A DNA stretch of 64,000 nucleotides. Origin: Pinus tabuliformis. Lineage: Eukaryota > Streptophyta > Pinopsida > Pinales > Pinaceae. This document shows positions 1 to 12,052 of this stretch, in pieces. How positions within the stretch are numbered: the first letter of the stretch is position 1; every line of letters starts with the position of its first letter. Both the position numbers and the translations under genes were made by a program. Where the stretch lies: assembly GCA_031772625.1 (NCBI GenBank), contig CM062804.1:1019130514-1019194513 (forward strand). Direction: 5' to 3'. Under the pieces are notes generated by a model, which was not told the origin of the DNA, did no database searches, and was given only the letters and a program-made list of their open reading frames with translations.

Positions 1-1007
1 GAAAGAAGCACCAAAAATTACGCCATCTCAATAAATAGCGCTGACTTTTCAAAAACTTAGAGAAAAATACATGAAAATATTCCTTGGAAGCAAAAAAAGT
101 GAGCTAATCACAAGGATTTGTTGTGGTGAACCAAATCAATGAGATAATAGGACACAAGATGTAGGCTATCAACCAGGGCCAAAACCTCTCCTCTTGAGAG
201 GAAAACCCACAAGAATTATTCTTCTTATAGAATCTTCAATTGAAAAATTCCAAGACCTATGACCCTTGACCAAGACCCTCCAAGACCAAGTCAAATATGA
301 GATTTTTCTTCCAGCAAGTCTTGCAATTTTAGCCTCCTGCAAATTCTTCTACCCAGTATATTATTTTACAATTTCGGCCCCTCCAGGTTCTTCTACAACT
401 CCATCCTTCCAGCAAGATGGATTTCATTTGACCCAAAAACTTGGCCTTCTTGAAGTGACTACAACTTAGTTTTTGTTGTTGTAAGATGATGCCCTAACCT
501 TCACATGTGTGGAGGAATATAGCCCAAAACCAAATCAAAAAACTCTTTTTTCTTGTTTTCTTCTAGTATTTCTCTTCCTCACACTTCTTGCTCTTCCTTG
601 TATGAATTAGTGAGTGAATATGTGTTCTCCAGTGAATTCAAAGTCTCCTTTAGGTTTCTCACTAGGTCGAATTGTACCTTTTATGTTGACTTGTCCATGT
701 GTGTAGGTCAACTTGATATTTTCACCATGATGAGGTCTTGGAGGGTATTTTGACTCAAATAATGTTTTCTTTACAATATGTAACATGCCGAAATGAGTCT
801 TCAATACATGACAATGACTCAATTAATTATATGACAAACCTAGAAGCACTCAATGGGTGCTTGAACTAAAAATAATTTTCCCTTGAGCATGAAACTCATG
901 CCTCAAGAACAACAATAATAAATTTATTTTTCTCTTTACATTAAATATACAAAATAATGATTACATATGTCATTATGAAGCCCGAACCTAGTTACATCTT
1001 TCAATCA
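1..1007 (-). mobile_element. LTR fragment related to element E, cut by window edge
   Basis: This stretch follows the E LTRs (18799-19808, 23805-24841) at low identity. Shared landmarks in the same order are the acaagatgtaggct phrase near 153, a gccaaaacc block near 178, cttcttatagaatc near 221, a gacttgtcc phrase near 687 and the terminal block cgaacctagttacat near 984. It ends in CA at 1007, where the E LTRs also end. No internal region or primer site follows, so it is a solo or truncated LTR read on the minus strand. No gene is visible in it. Confidence 0.6.
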
Positions 1008-1012
1008 GACCA

Positions 1013-2135
1013 TGACAAAATAAGGACATTTTATGATGACTCAGAAAGTTCCAACACTGATCCAAGGCCCTTTAGAGGGTGAAGATGAAGTACATATTAG
1101 ATTTATCATAAAGAATGAAAGACATAGCAGCAAGGTGAGGCACTTGGCATAGATACATCACATTGAAGTATTATGTCATAATTTCCTACTCATGGCCTCT
1201 CCAAGTGTCATCACATAGTTCTATTTTGTCCATGTTCTTAGCCACATGATGTGGAATATAATTTTCAAGATAAATGAGAAAATGTAAATATGTGGAAGTC
1301 CAAGAGTCACATGTGGACAAAAAAGTCACTAGGAAAAGTCCAAGAGTCTTGTAGGAGTTCAAGGGTCACCTAGAAGTCCAAGGGTCATGAGGGAAACTCA
1401 AGAATCATGGGGATATGAAAGGTCATTCCTCTTGTTATAAATATACCCACATAACTCAAGAAAAGAGATTTTGGAAGCTTGGACTTTTGAGGGCTAGTAG
1501 TGGCTCCTTTAGCTTGGCATAGGAGTTAAGATCATTCCTTGGGGGAGAAATAAGTGACTTAACGTTCTTCAATTGGAGCTAGTGTCTCACTATTGTAACT
1601 GTGTACTTGGATATTTCACCTAATTATCATAAGCTCATTGATCCAACACATTTTCATGCATGTATCATGAATATTGTAAGACTATTCTTTAGCTATTTGC
1701 AGTATATGTTATGTTCATATGTACTAAAGAAACTTAGCTATTTCATTTCTTTTGGTGATCATCTTGTTGAATGTGTGTTGTATTTTCTTTAATGATCGTT
1801 GTGTCTATGTGAACTAATTCGCTAGATAATTAATGAATCTTTACTTTCTCTAGCGTGCCTCTCGTAGGATAGTACTATTAATTTCCTTCTAGAGACTCAC
1901 TCTTTACTTCTCTCATGAAAGCCTCTTTTTATACATTGCAATTAGTGTTTCATAGTGTCAACTTACTTGTTTGCTTCAAAGATTATGTGTATAATCACTT
2001 ATGTTACCCATTGAAGCCAAGGCCAACCTTTGACTTCGATACTCTGGATGGGGATCCTACTCCAAATGGTGTGTGGTATAGTTGGGACTTCACATCACAG
2101 AGACCCCCTTGGTTGACACATTTCCAACACCGTCA
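1013..2135 (+). repeat. Element A 5' LTR
   Basis: Matches 8466-9598 over its whole length. It begins TGACAAAAT and ends accgtCA. It holds a TATA box at 1436-1443 and a run of related short phrases (agtccaagagtc, agttcaagggtc) between 1290 and 1400, a local degenerate repeat in the U3-like part upstream of the TATA box. Confidence 0.85.
1436..1443 (+). promoter_or_regulatory. TATA box of element A LTR
   Basis: The sequence TATAAATA lies within the 5' LTR, and the 3' LTR keeps the same box at 8889-8896. Conservation in both LTRs supports a core promoter for the element transcript, starting about 30 bp downstream. Confidence 0.55.
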
Positions 2136-2141
2136 ACTTTT

Positions 2142-2160
2142 TGGTGCTAGAAGGAAATCC
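2142..2160 (+). other. Primer-binding-site-like sequence of element A
   Basis: TGGTGCTAGAAGGAAATCC begins six bases after the LTR. Position and the leading TGG fit a tRNA primer site. I cannot name the tRNA with confidence. Confidence 0.4.
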
Positions 2161-2479
2161 ATACGATAAGCAGATCCCGTTGAGTCTATTTTGAATCTCT
2201 TATCTTCAATGATTCATTCCCAAATCATACTCCTGTGATGTTTTTCTAATATATCTAATTGTAAAATTTAATTCCCGTGGAATATTTTTATAAATTGTCT
2301 CAATTAAGGTTTGATAGCGAGGCTGAAATGTTTGTATTCGAGCATACATCTTGTTTTCTTAAGCTTTGTGAATCTTATGAAGTCAATTGTGAAGATGTTT
2401 CTTGTATATTAATCACCCTCACACTTGAAGGTTGAGTTTACCGATGGTGTCATACTCTATCATCTGCTTCCATTCATTC

Positions 2480-2760
2480 ATTTGAATAACTCCTCAAGGA
2501 GATTTATATGACCTTTGATAGGTATGATTACAAAGATGTTCTTAAAAGGACTAATGAACTAAGAATGAAGCCTAATGAATCAATCGAAGATTATGCTAAA
2601 AATTCCTTCACCTATGTTATGAGTTTTCTGAAGAAAATATTAATTGGGATTTCTTTAAAGCAAAGTTTCAACATTTCGTTCAAATCCTTTTGAAACAATG
2701 TGAATCTGAATCATTAGGTGATTTTTCTCTACCAAAATTTTCAAACCATGAGACACCTAT
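2480..2760 (+). pseudogene. Gag-like remnant of element A
   Basis: The frame opening at 2508 reads MTFDRYDYKDVLKRTNELRM and continues with KPNESIEDYA, a pattern typical of the capsid-helix part of plant gypsy gag (Retrotrans_gag), where a loop rich in N-E-S-I-E-D/E-F precedes a helix. The frame stops at 2693 after a probable frameshift near 2620, and the matching text continues in another frame to about 2760. Gag would package the element RNA in cytoplasmic particles. Only a fragment remains: no zinc knuckle is seen and nothing here can be functional. It is assigned to element A by strand and by its place after the 5' LTR. Confidence 0.55.
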
Positions 2761-5370
2761 AATTTTAGATGAGGAACCTACTATTCATTTTGTTCCTTGT
2801 CCTCCTCCTTTCTCAGTTCCAATCTAGGCACGTCCTTGTGGTGATGTTGAAGTTGGGTAATCTGGAAATCAAATTGTTGATCAATATTTTCCACCTTCAT
2901 CCACTTTCCATGATCCAGATTTAATTGAGGCTAACTTGAAATGGTTCATGATTCCTAAGGTGAATACTAATCCCTTGATTTTTCAATATGATATTAACAC
3001 TCATAACCTCAATCTTAAATCTGGTTTGATTGAAGCGTGATATCTTTAAGGCATACTTGTAATCCTCTACCCCGCCTTTCTCAATATCCCTTGTCCTTTG
3101 ATCCGCTTGATCAGTCCCTTTCAAACTCTCTTAATTTTCAGTTTTCCAGTCCAAATAGTGATCAGGAGCAAGGAAGTTGCATTTTACAGGTAGAGGAGTA
3201 GAAAGCTCAGGATTCTCTCAGTCTCTCTTCTCTTTATCAAAATCCTCTATGTCAAGATGTTGTTCCTCTATTCTTGGATAATTTAGAAGCTAGTAATATC
3301 AACAACAAATCAAATGAAATCAATTTTATTACTCAATCCAAAGTCTTTGGAAACCATTATTTTGATGATGATGACTCTATTGATGTACATGATGAGAAAT
3401 GCTCAAATGCACTAACCGATCTTTCATTTTCTCAAGAAGATTTCAGTTTGAAATATTTATACCTAGAATCTGATTCGATCAAAGAATATTTTCTTATGGA
3501 AACTTTCTCTTCAACTCACTATTCCTTGTGTCCTATTGCTTGTCCAATCAACAAAATGTTGGATTTACAGAAGGTAGTGATGTTATCCATGATGAAGATG
3601 AAAGTCATGAAATCATCAAGCATCCATTCCATTCCTTATAATCTCCTGTTTTGCATGAGGACAATCCTTCAAATCAGGTTTCTCATGAGATTTCTTTGTT
3701 CTATACACCTCTAAGTTTGCAATTATAAGAATCTTATGATTTGAGTAATTTTTTAGTTGAATTCGACAAATCCGATCAATATAGTGATGTAGGTGGTTTC
3801 CATATGAATAGCAGTGATATTTTAGAAATTACTGGCAATAGCTATCCACACACAATGCATGATCTGATCCAATCTTTAAAATGCAATTCTAAAATCCTTG
3901 AAAGTTCTAGGACTTGTTAAGAATTCGAGGCACTTCAATTTTCATTGATGGTTATGTTAGGTTCTCGCGACTCTATTGAGATCCCCAAAATAAATCAGAT
4001 TTGGATTTTCTTGCAAATTCTTTTCTTAGTATTATGTCACTGAACACAAACTACTCCTTCAAAGATTGTTAGTATTTTAGATATAGCTTTTATAATTTTC
4101 AAGATTTGGTTTCTAATTGGATCAAGGATTTTGTTTCAATTGATTTATCTCCATGCAAATATCTTGTATCGAACTTGGGTTTGGAGTGTATATCTTTCAT
4201 GGATGCATAGAGCTACGAAGATGATCATTTTAAAGATGATCATGGGTTGAAGGATTCATACTTGACATATGCTTTTGAAAATAATCAGCTCCTATTCTTT
4301 CTTGTGAATGTCATGATGCTAATCATTTTCATTATGGCACAATATATCCTCTTGAGTTTTAGTGAATGCCTGAGTTATTTGATTAATCAAATTCCTCTTT
4401 TTGACAAATTAGTTCCCCAGGATGATATGAAATTTCACTCATTGTATCCTGACTAGTTTTATGTGTTTGTTATACTAGCATTCATTATCAATTCTTCCCA
4501 TGATTGTGATGTCTATTCAGTGTGTAACTAGTTACAAAGAAATGGTTTGTTACATTCAATATGTGAGGAAGATGATTCTATTGTTCAAAGAATTTGCAAA
4601 GTTTTTCAAATTGATCTATCTCTATTATACACTAACCACGAATCTTATGCCTTACTCAACCCATCTAATCATATTTTTGGTCATAACAGCTGTCATTCAA
4701 ATAATCATTTTCACTGGTATATATGATGATAGTTTTTTTACATCAATTAATCCTTATGATTTATTATCTCACTATTCTGATACTTGTCAAGAGATTAAGG
4801 CACTTCAGCCTTTGTGAATGTTTATGTCAAGATCTTACGATCTTTTCAAGTCTTCTGAACATGATCAGGTCAAATTTCTTTGACAATATTATCATCTTGA
4901 TTCTATGCCATTAATTGAAAATTCATATTTTCAAGGATTTGAAGGTTTTCAAGAGGATGATTTTGAATTCCATGATCTAAACTAAGATTGGATGGAAGCA
5001 TCTTACTTAGCAAGCCCTATTGATAATAATAATCTTTCGTCTTTCCTGATGTTGGCTAAGAAGGACAACATAGATGAAGGTGCATTCACAAGAAGCCTTC
5101 AAGGTTTGTTTGATTCCAATAAAAAAGGTAAGGTTGCAGGTTGGTTAAAATTAGTTGTTACAACGAATTTTTCTACCTGTTGGAAATACCTTCAATCTGT
5201 TGGGAAAGTTATTCAAGTTCTTATCTTCTCTATTTCACATTGTTTTATATCAGTTTTAATTGCTCATATCTTTTTTATTACAGGCTGAGAAATATTATGG
5301 TGGTTGCATTGGAAATTTCACTACACTTAGCCCTAACCTTCGAGTTGGATAGTTTAGGAGTAGGTATATC
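2760..5370 (+). pseudogene. Long decayed frame of element A, product unrecognised
   Basis: Coding-like sequence continues after the gag remnant but changes frame several times. The clearest pieces open at 3274 (146 codons, rich in D, S, E and N, with a run of five Asp), 4247 (69 codons, hydrophobic), 4500 (105 codons) and 4992 (98 codons). I recognise no retropepsin, RT, RNase H or integrase motif. It may be the decayed C-terminal part of a long gag, or an extra frame carried by a non-autonomous family. A GT...AG segment resembling an intron lies at about 5129-5284. I cannot assign a function. Confidence 0.35.
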
Positions 5371-6619
5371 TTAATCCTATTTCCATTTTACATCATCCTG
5401 CATTTGTTCTCCTTTAGTCTTTATTTTGTTTTCTTACTTTTTTCTTGCAAGTTCCTTTTAGTTTAGTTCTCCATTTGTTTTTTTCTTTTGATCTCGTTTC
5501 CTTGTTTTGTCATGTCTTTTGATTCAATTTTTGTTTGATAAAGACCTTGCATGAGAGATATTCTTGTTTGACTCAAAATACAATGTGTCAAAACGTTAAA
5601 AGGGAAATTGTGACAACAAGAAATTCTTAGCTAATATGTTATCAAATTCTTTGTTTTGGTTTACATATCTTTAAAGTCAATGATGTATGAACAAAAAATA
5701 TGATTCGTTCCGGACGGTAGGCCTTTGGCCAAACTAAAAAGCTCGAATATTTATTAGGATATTCATCCCTGACTCAGCCTTATATTGAATATTGTTTTGA
5801 CCTATCGACTCACTCGAGTAGAAAAGGGAGAGGAGAAAATTTTTAGTGAACATATCAATGTCAGATATCTTTCAAATCCCTTAGACAAGGAAAAACATCT
5901 CTTGCTCGTAAAATAAGTTTGGATCCCTCTTCCACCTGTGTTATAAAGGTTTAATAAGTGATTCAATCATATCTTTCAAATAAAAATAAAGGGTGAATAA
6001 GTGAAAGGCTTCCTGCGTAGCGAGTTGAAGCAAGCAACTTCGTTAGGGTACTGAACATGCTTGCTAGTAGCGAAGCAATGCTTGTGATTCCTTGAGGTGA
6101 CTCTGATGGGGTATTGAACAAGCTCGCTAGTAGCAAATAAATGTCGATGAATATCATTAAATTTGATTATAAACATCTCAATATACTTACTATCCTTCTC
6201 CCCAATCAGTTGAGGTATGACTAGTCTTGTAAATGTGTTTGAAGATGAGAAAATAAGAGAAGAGACTATATCTTTAACTAGAATAAGTGGAAAACTTGAG
6301 GTGATATACATGGTGAATTAATACTTCATGAAATATTGATACGTTGCACTTAAGGGTGAAACCTAAACAGAGAAGCTGGAGTTCTACCAGAGTGTCACCA
6401 AGTGTTGTCGTTGCGACAAACACCCTCCAAAATTTTGTCTACACTTGAATTTTGGAGCCTATTGAGGATCTTTTGATTTGTCATTCCATGGTTATTTCAT
6501 GGTAGATTGATTTTTTTCTAAGTGATAAAGTCTTCTTCTCAGATTGTACGTGTCAAAATCACTTGCTCATACATGCTCAGTCCTTGATGAATTTATAAAT
6601 GCACTTATTTCTATGCAAG
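5371..6619 (+). other. Element A interior without a gene
   Basis: A T-rich stretch (5375-5530) is followed by non-coding sequence. A two-copy repeat of about 64 bp lies at about 6043-6140 (phrases actgaacatgcttgctagtag and attgaacaagctcgctagtag). A perfect 10-bp stem with a 13-base loop lies at 6425-6457. No gene is supported. Confidence 0.5.
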
Positions 6620-7200
6620 TTTAAATAGGCATTGCACAACTCCTGAAAATGAGGATTGCACAATCTCTAGGAGAAATTATTGTGCAATGTTCAGAAAAAT
6701 AAATTGTGCAATCTATGCTAACAGTCAGTGCACAATATCATTTGACACTCCCTCTCACTTTGTTTGCAATTGTACTACTATTCTAGTGAGTTTTCTCAAC
6801 TGTCGCTTTTCGCACATTTTCTTTCACAAGTGTCGATTTCACTTTCATGGTTACAACAATTGTTGCTTGCTTTTTCTTCAATAAGTGTCATTTTCACTTT
6901 ATCTTCATCTAGCATGTGTCGCTTTCACTTTCTTTAACTTTTACAAGTGTTGTTTTCATTTTTTCTTACTGTCGCCTTCAACCATTTACACTCTTGTATG
7001 TGTCACACCTTTTTGCATCATAAGAGGCAACTTTAGCACCCTTCTAAACATTATATGGTACTATATATCATAGGAATATGCACTAGACACTTTCCTACAG
7101 CTTAGCGCACATTCGAGTCGTAATCGACACTTCTGTCTCAACTTGTGTTCTAAGTGTCGCAATGTTATGTCTCAACTGTCGCACTTAGAAATAAGTGTTG
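6620..7200 (+). repeat. Degenerate repeats with ATTGCACAA and AAGTGTCG motifs
   Basis: From 6625 to 6735 the motif attgcacaa, or its reverse complement ttgtgcaat, recurs about every 25 bp. From 6796 to 7185 a motif close to AAGTGTCGNTTTCACTTT recurs at irregular 30-60 bp steps (near 6796, 6828, 6880, 6916, 6948, 6968, 7155, 7177). Short open frames here are by-products of the repeat. The same AAGTGTCG motif recurs in the unrelated interior of element H. Confidence 0.5.
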
Positions 7201-7499
7201 ATTTGTTGTTCTTTCAAGGTTTATTTTTTATTGTGAGTCTTGTGAATTCCCCTAGCTTGTATTGATGGAATTCATGTGTTTTATCCATGTGTATTCTTGT
7301 TCAGGTGATTTTCTCTCTCTTACTCTACTGCTCCCACACTTAGCCATTCTAGAACTCTTCTTGGTCCTCCTATTGAGTGAAAGTTATGGAGGCATTAACC
7401 CATCCCTAGGTGATGATAAATGCCTATATATGAACCTCATTGATGAAATATCACCTTTCCAAACTTGTGCACTAATTCTTTCCTCATGGTAGCTCCTAT

Positions 7500-8240
7500 C
7501 ATTGCACATTGTGAACCTTCAAAGCATGGTCACTAACCCTTGTTACTTGTATAGAATTGTTGCACTGAGCCTTCACCAATTTTACCTTGCATAGTGCATG
7601 GAACATTTCTAGTTAATAACAAGTACCTCCTCCATCCCCTTGTAAAATCAAACTATGTAATGCAAAGGTCCTCCTTCCTTCACAGTGCAGTGAGAACCTT
7701 CCTGGAAAAGTGACATGACTTTTAGTTGCTTGCATTTGATAACTGCGCAATCCTCCCTTTCAATGAGAATTCCTTTGTGTATTACATAGTTCTAGTGGAT
7801 AGTGATTTCACCTCTAAGCCACTGCATCCTTCAACTGCACAAGCATAGGAGTCTTCCCCTCAAGCACTGTGCATTTTGCAGTCACAGTGCCTAGTCTTAC
7901 CTCCTCTACTGAATAGAACCCCTCACTGCGCAATCATCTTGTCCTGCTTGGCCTCCTCTGTGCACTGTGCAGTTCTAATGCACAGTGAGACCTTCCCTCA
8001 GTCATTGTGAATCTCACATGCACAGTCTTTATCTCCCTCTCCCTTTAGCACTGTGCACTGTGCAATTTCAGTCAGTAGGCTCATCAACCTTGTCTCTTAC
8101 ACTTGCGCATTGCGCTGGACCCTGAAGAGCCCCTCCTTATAGTGCATTGTGAATTTCCAGTGAGTTGTGGTGTCTTCCCTCAACCACTATTGAGCTCAAC
8201 TGCACAATTCCCAACAAGATTTTTTCTCTCAACTCTTACT
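7500..8240 (+). repeat. Degenerate repeats built on a CACTGTGCA core
   Basis: Phrases such as cattgcacattgtgaa, cacagtgcagtgagaacctt, cactgtgcattttgcagt and cactgtgcactgtgcaatt recur every 40-70 bp, separated by C/T-rich spacers such as ccttccctca. The cores are near-palindromic. No coding frame is supported. The 3' LTR of element A follows at 8466. Confidence 0.5.
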
Positions 8241-8465
8241 AAGGCCCATCACAATCAACCTCCTCCATGAGAAAAGTAGAGGTAGAATAGAATTTTTCTA
8301 GAATGGTCTTTCCATGTCATGAGTGAAATTCATTGGCAGGTGTACCACCTCAACATGTTAAGATGGTACTCAAGGAAAATATCAAGAAGAAGAAACAAAG
8401 GGCCACTTGCAGAGAAGAATCACAAAGAATAACTATCATTAGCGACATGAAGAGATACTGGACGA

Positions 8466-9598
8466 TGACAAAATGATGATATTTCATGATGACTCAGAAA
8501 ATTCCAACACTGATCCAAGACCATTTGGATGGTGAAGATGAAGTACAAATAAGGTTTATCATCAAGAATTCAAGACATAGTAGCAAGGAGAGGCACTTGG
8601 AATAGGTACATCACAATGAAGTCTTATGTCATAGTTGCCAACTAATGGCCTCCCCAAGTGTCATCACATAGTTCTATGTTGTCCATGTTCTTAGCCACAT
8701 GATGTGGAATGTAATTTTTAAGAAAAATGAGAAAATGTAAATATGTGGAAGTCCAAGAGTGACATGTGGACAAAAAATTCACTAGGACAAGTCCAAGAGT
8801 CACGTAGAAGTTCAAGGGTCACTTGGAAGTCCAAGAGTCATGAGGGAAGCTCAAGAGTCATGGGGATATGAAAGGTCATTCCTCTTGTTATAAATACACC
8901 CTCATAACCCAAGAAAAGGGATTTTGGAAAGAATTTTGAGAGACAGTATTGGCTCCTTTAGCTTGGCATAGGAGAGAATATCATTCATTGGAGGAGCAAG
9001 AAGTGACTTAATGTTCCACGATTTGAGCTAGTGGCTCACCATTGTAACTGTGTACTTGGATCTTTCACCTAATTATCAGAAGCTCATTGAGTCAACACAT
9101 TTTCATGCATGTATCATGGATATTTTAAGACTATTATTTAGATGTTTGTGGTATATGTTATGTTCATATGTACTAAAGAAACTAAACTATTTCATTTCCT
9201 TTAGTACTCATCTTGTTAAATGTGTGTTGTGTTTTCTTTAATAATCATTATGTCTATGTGAACTACTTCGCTAGATAATTAATGAATCTTTCCTTGCTCT
9301 CATGTGCCTCTCTTAGTATAGCACTATTAATTTCCTTCTAGAGACTCACTCTTTACTCCCCTCTCATGAATGCATCCTTTTATACATTGCAATTGGTGTT
9401 TCAAAATGTCAACTTACTTGTTTGCTTCAAAGTTTATGTGCATAATCTCTTATGTTACCAATTGAGTCCAAGGCAAACCTTTGAGTTATGGTAGTTGGGA
9501 TGATACTCCGGACGGGGCTCCTACTCCAAATGGTGTGAGGTCTAATTAGGACTTCACATCGGGAAGACCCCTTGGTTGCTATATTTCCAACACCGTCA
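8466..9598 (+). repeat. Element A 3' LTR
   Basis: Direct repeat of 1013-2135 that starts TGACAAAAT, has a TATA box at 8889-8896 and ends accgtCA. The run before it (agcgacatgaagagatactggacga) is a weak polypurine tract. Confidence 0.85.
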
Positions 9599-10225
9599 AC
9601 ACCTTCATTATTAGGTGGTGATTGATGCCATATATTTTTAAGGCATTCTATTGCTTGATTGACACTGGCTTATCTAACCATATATTGAGGTGTTTGTTGG
9701 TGAAATTAATTGTCTAGTGTTTACAATGATATGATTTACAAGTTAATTTCACAATTTGGATACCCCTTGTGGCTTCAAGGATTTGGAATAAAGTGAATAG
9801 GAGATTGAATTGAAGTGACAATGGTTCATTTCCTAGGTGTGCGTACCCTCATAGAATGGTTGTCAAGACTTTCACAAAGGGTTCTAATTTGGGCAATAAC
9901 ATGTTTCTAGCACCAGTACTAGGGAGAAAGTCCATCCCCTGAGTTGTTAGGTTATTTTTCTTGTATTTTTATTTTGGTGGGGGTATTGTTAATTCTAACC
10001 TTATAAGTCTCATCTGGTAATGCCATTAAATAAAAAACAACACAAAGGTACTCTACAAGAAGAGACACTCAAGGTATACTTTACTTTGTTCTTAAACATG
10101 AGCTTGTTTATAAACAAAAGAAGCATAGGATCAAGATAAGGGAGGTAAATAATGAGTTAGGGTTTGAATATTTATATGATATAAGAAGATTATTTTTTGA
10201 TTCAATTCCACTAACTCAAATTCAA
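9599..10225 (+). other. No gene seen; leader or flank of remnant B
   Basis: This stretch lies between the 3' end of element A and the first gag-like codons of remnant B. Several small frames are present, none with a recognisable domain. A TTTTGGTGGGGGTATTG G-rich run at 9970-9987 resembles a polypurine tract, but no LTR starts after it. Confidence 0.3.
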
Positions 10226-10502
10226 ATGGCTACTCCATTGTTAATAGATGCATACAAACCATTTTATGTTTTTTAACATTGTAGGGCAACCTCATGATAT
10301 GCCATCATCTGTATAAAAGTTATTGTGTTCCATAGTGATAATGCTATTGGTAAAAAATAGAATGGGGAGCATTTATTGAACATATCACCACTTTGGGAGT
10401 TTGTAACCTTGACGTTCTTTTTAAATATTTTTCATTATCATTGAAAAAAGTATGCTAAAGAGTGGTTTTTATCATTTCTTAATAATAGCATCAATTCCTT
10501 TC
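10226..10502 (+). pseudogene. Remnant B gag, first part, split by element C
   Basis: An ATG at 10226 opens a short frame beginning MATPLLIDAYKPFY. After frame changes, coding-like text (EHITTLGVCNLDVLFKYF, then YAKEWFLSFLNNSI) runs up to 10502, where element C interrupts it. Text in the same style resumes right after the element at 14396. The order, with a Y-A-x-x-W segment followed by a TIEDFNNQ-type loop, is that of gypsy gag capsid regions. Stops and shifts make it a pseudogene. Identification rests on pattern, not on a search. Confidence 0.5.
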
Positions 10503-10684
10503 TGTTGGATACCTAATCCACTAAGAGTTGGTGTGGAGAAATTTGAACAGTTGGATAAGTCCAAGAGCCCACTTGGAATATGAAAACCAAGGACCATTAT
10601 ACAATGTATAATTATGTAAATCTTGTGACAAAAATGTATCTCACATTTATCATGATATTATGTATCAGTTGTGAGTGTTTAACA
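10503..10684 (+). repeat. Element C 5' LTR (182 bp)
   Basis: Starts TGTTGGATACC and ends GTGTTTAACA. It is shorter than the 3' LTR because it lacks the TA-rich microsatellite at 14237-14321. A related LTR lies in the opposite orientation at 26673-26840. Confidence 0.92.
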
Positions 10685-10701
10685 TGGTATTAGAGCAGGG
10701 G
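10685..10701 (+). other. Element C primer-binding site (tRNA-iMet type)
   Basis: TGGTATTAGAGCAGGGG abuts the 5' LTR. Plant initiator-Met primer sites read TGGTATCAGAGC, so it differs at one position over that core. Confidence 0.85.
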
Positions 10702-11889
10702 AATTTTGGCCATGCTCCAATTTGAGCCACTATCCTGCCATCTGTGACACATCATTTCTATGTGTGATAGTCAATACCTATTTCTGCCCTCATTTTCATA
10801 CACATGGTCTTGTCATATCTCAGGGAATCATTGGAGGGCTACACAAAATGAACATTACATCACTTGTTGCGATTGGACTGTTGGCTCGTCAAATGTGTTT
10901 ATTCCTCCGCTCAAATATGTGGACCTAATGCTCTCCCTGAGCATCCAAAAATACATATTCTTTATTGATATTTGTTTGACGTTTTTCCACTATCATTACC
11001 AGGCAGGGAAAATAAGGAGAAATTGAGAGATTATCTATTTGGTTTTCAGTTTGGAGAGATGTTGTTTCATTCATTTCAATTTCGATTCAGATTTATAGAT
11101 CCAAGACATGGTGTGAATTATGGTGATCATTTATTTCCCACTCTCTATTAATACAAGATATTCTATTGGTTTTGGTTATTGTGTTCAAGCCATTAATGAA
11201 AATGAAATAAAGTGGCTTGAAATCCAAGCATGCCAGCAGTGTGAAAATCTGTTTTGAATCTTTAATACAACCTAGTCGAATGCATTAGCTCTTTGTGCAG
11301 TAAAATGAAGCATATGTCTCTGTGCACTAGTTTATTTTCGGTGCATTGTTGAGTAGTTTAATCTCTGGTATGTATGCAAAAATGAATAATTTATGCCTCT
11401 GCGTTGTATTGGTAGTTGAACTATTAAGTTTTGTTCCATTTACATGTGTCGTGAACCATTGATGAGAGGGATGTTTCATTGAGATCCGGTATTTCCAGAT
11501 ACGATGGCTCGACGTCAAAAGAAAATCATTATTGTGTTATTTATATAATAAATATATCATTGTTTATATAACAGAGGTCTTGGTATATGCATTAGTTCAA
11601 GACAACCTTATCAAATCTAAGCCTCAATGTATGCACAAAAGAAATTATCTGTTTTCAAGCCTCTGTTCTTATTGTCGCAGTAACTGCTTTAGGAGTGACT
11701 GCTGCAGTATCTTACTTCCAAGGAAAAAACTCAAAAAAAATCAACGCTGGTGTTTTCTACTACTCCCTTCAACTGATGACTGATGAAATCTTACCTGGAT
11801 AGTTTGAGATCAAACAGATCTTTGTCTTCCGCTGGCCATTTGGCTTCCTCTGCGCTCACTCGACCTTCGACTTCCTTCGTCTTCCGCTA
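10702..11889 (+). other. Element C interior, no gene
   Basis: This is AT-rich sequence with scattered short frames and no recognisable domain. The frames of 68 and 88 codons near 10722-11026 overlap in different phases and show no gag or pol motif. Confidence 0.5.
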
Positions 11890-12052
11890 GACCTTTCAGC
11901 TTCCTTCTTCCTGCTGTGACCTTTGGTTTCCTTTTATCCTGCTGGACCTTTGGCTTCCTTCTGTCCTGTTGGACCTTCAGCTTCCTTCTGTCCTACTGGA
12001 CCTTTGGCTTCCTTCTATCCTGCTGGACCTACAGCTTACTTCCTTCTCACTC
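11890..12052 (+). repeat. 27-bp minisatellite in element C
   Basis: Units start at gacct in positions 11890, 11918, 11945, 11972, 11999 and 12026, giving an exact 27-bp period for the last four steps. The unit is close to gacctttggcttccttctg followed by tcctgctg. Because 27 is a multiple of three, the repeat stays open in one frame as a nine-residue motif (FYPAGPLAS, FCPVGPSAS, FCPTGPLAS, FYPAGPTAY). This is probably a by-product and not a real protein. Confidence 0.85.

Larger units (their letters stand above)
1013..9598 (+). mobile_element. Element A: degraded LTR retrotransposon with gag remnant
   Basis: Two direct repeats of about 1.1 kb (1013-2135 and 8466-9598) start TG and end CA and flank a 6.3-kb interior. 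A primer-site-like sequence follows the left repeat, and a gag-like remnant lies 350 bp further in, so the element reads on the plus strand. I see no protease, reverse transcriptase, RNase H or integrase, so it looks like a non-autonomous derivative of a gypsy-type element. By eye the LTRs differ at about 7-10 positions per 100. The five bases outside each LTR (gacca and acacc) do not match, so the exact ends or the target duplication have decayed. Confidence 0.85.

Noticed and set aside
9630-9680. A possible protease catalytic block (L-I-D-T-G-L-S) in remnant B's flank
   Set aside because: The words around it match no copia or gypsy protease and the frame stops soon on both sides; a short match by chance is likely.
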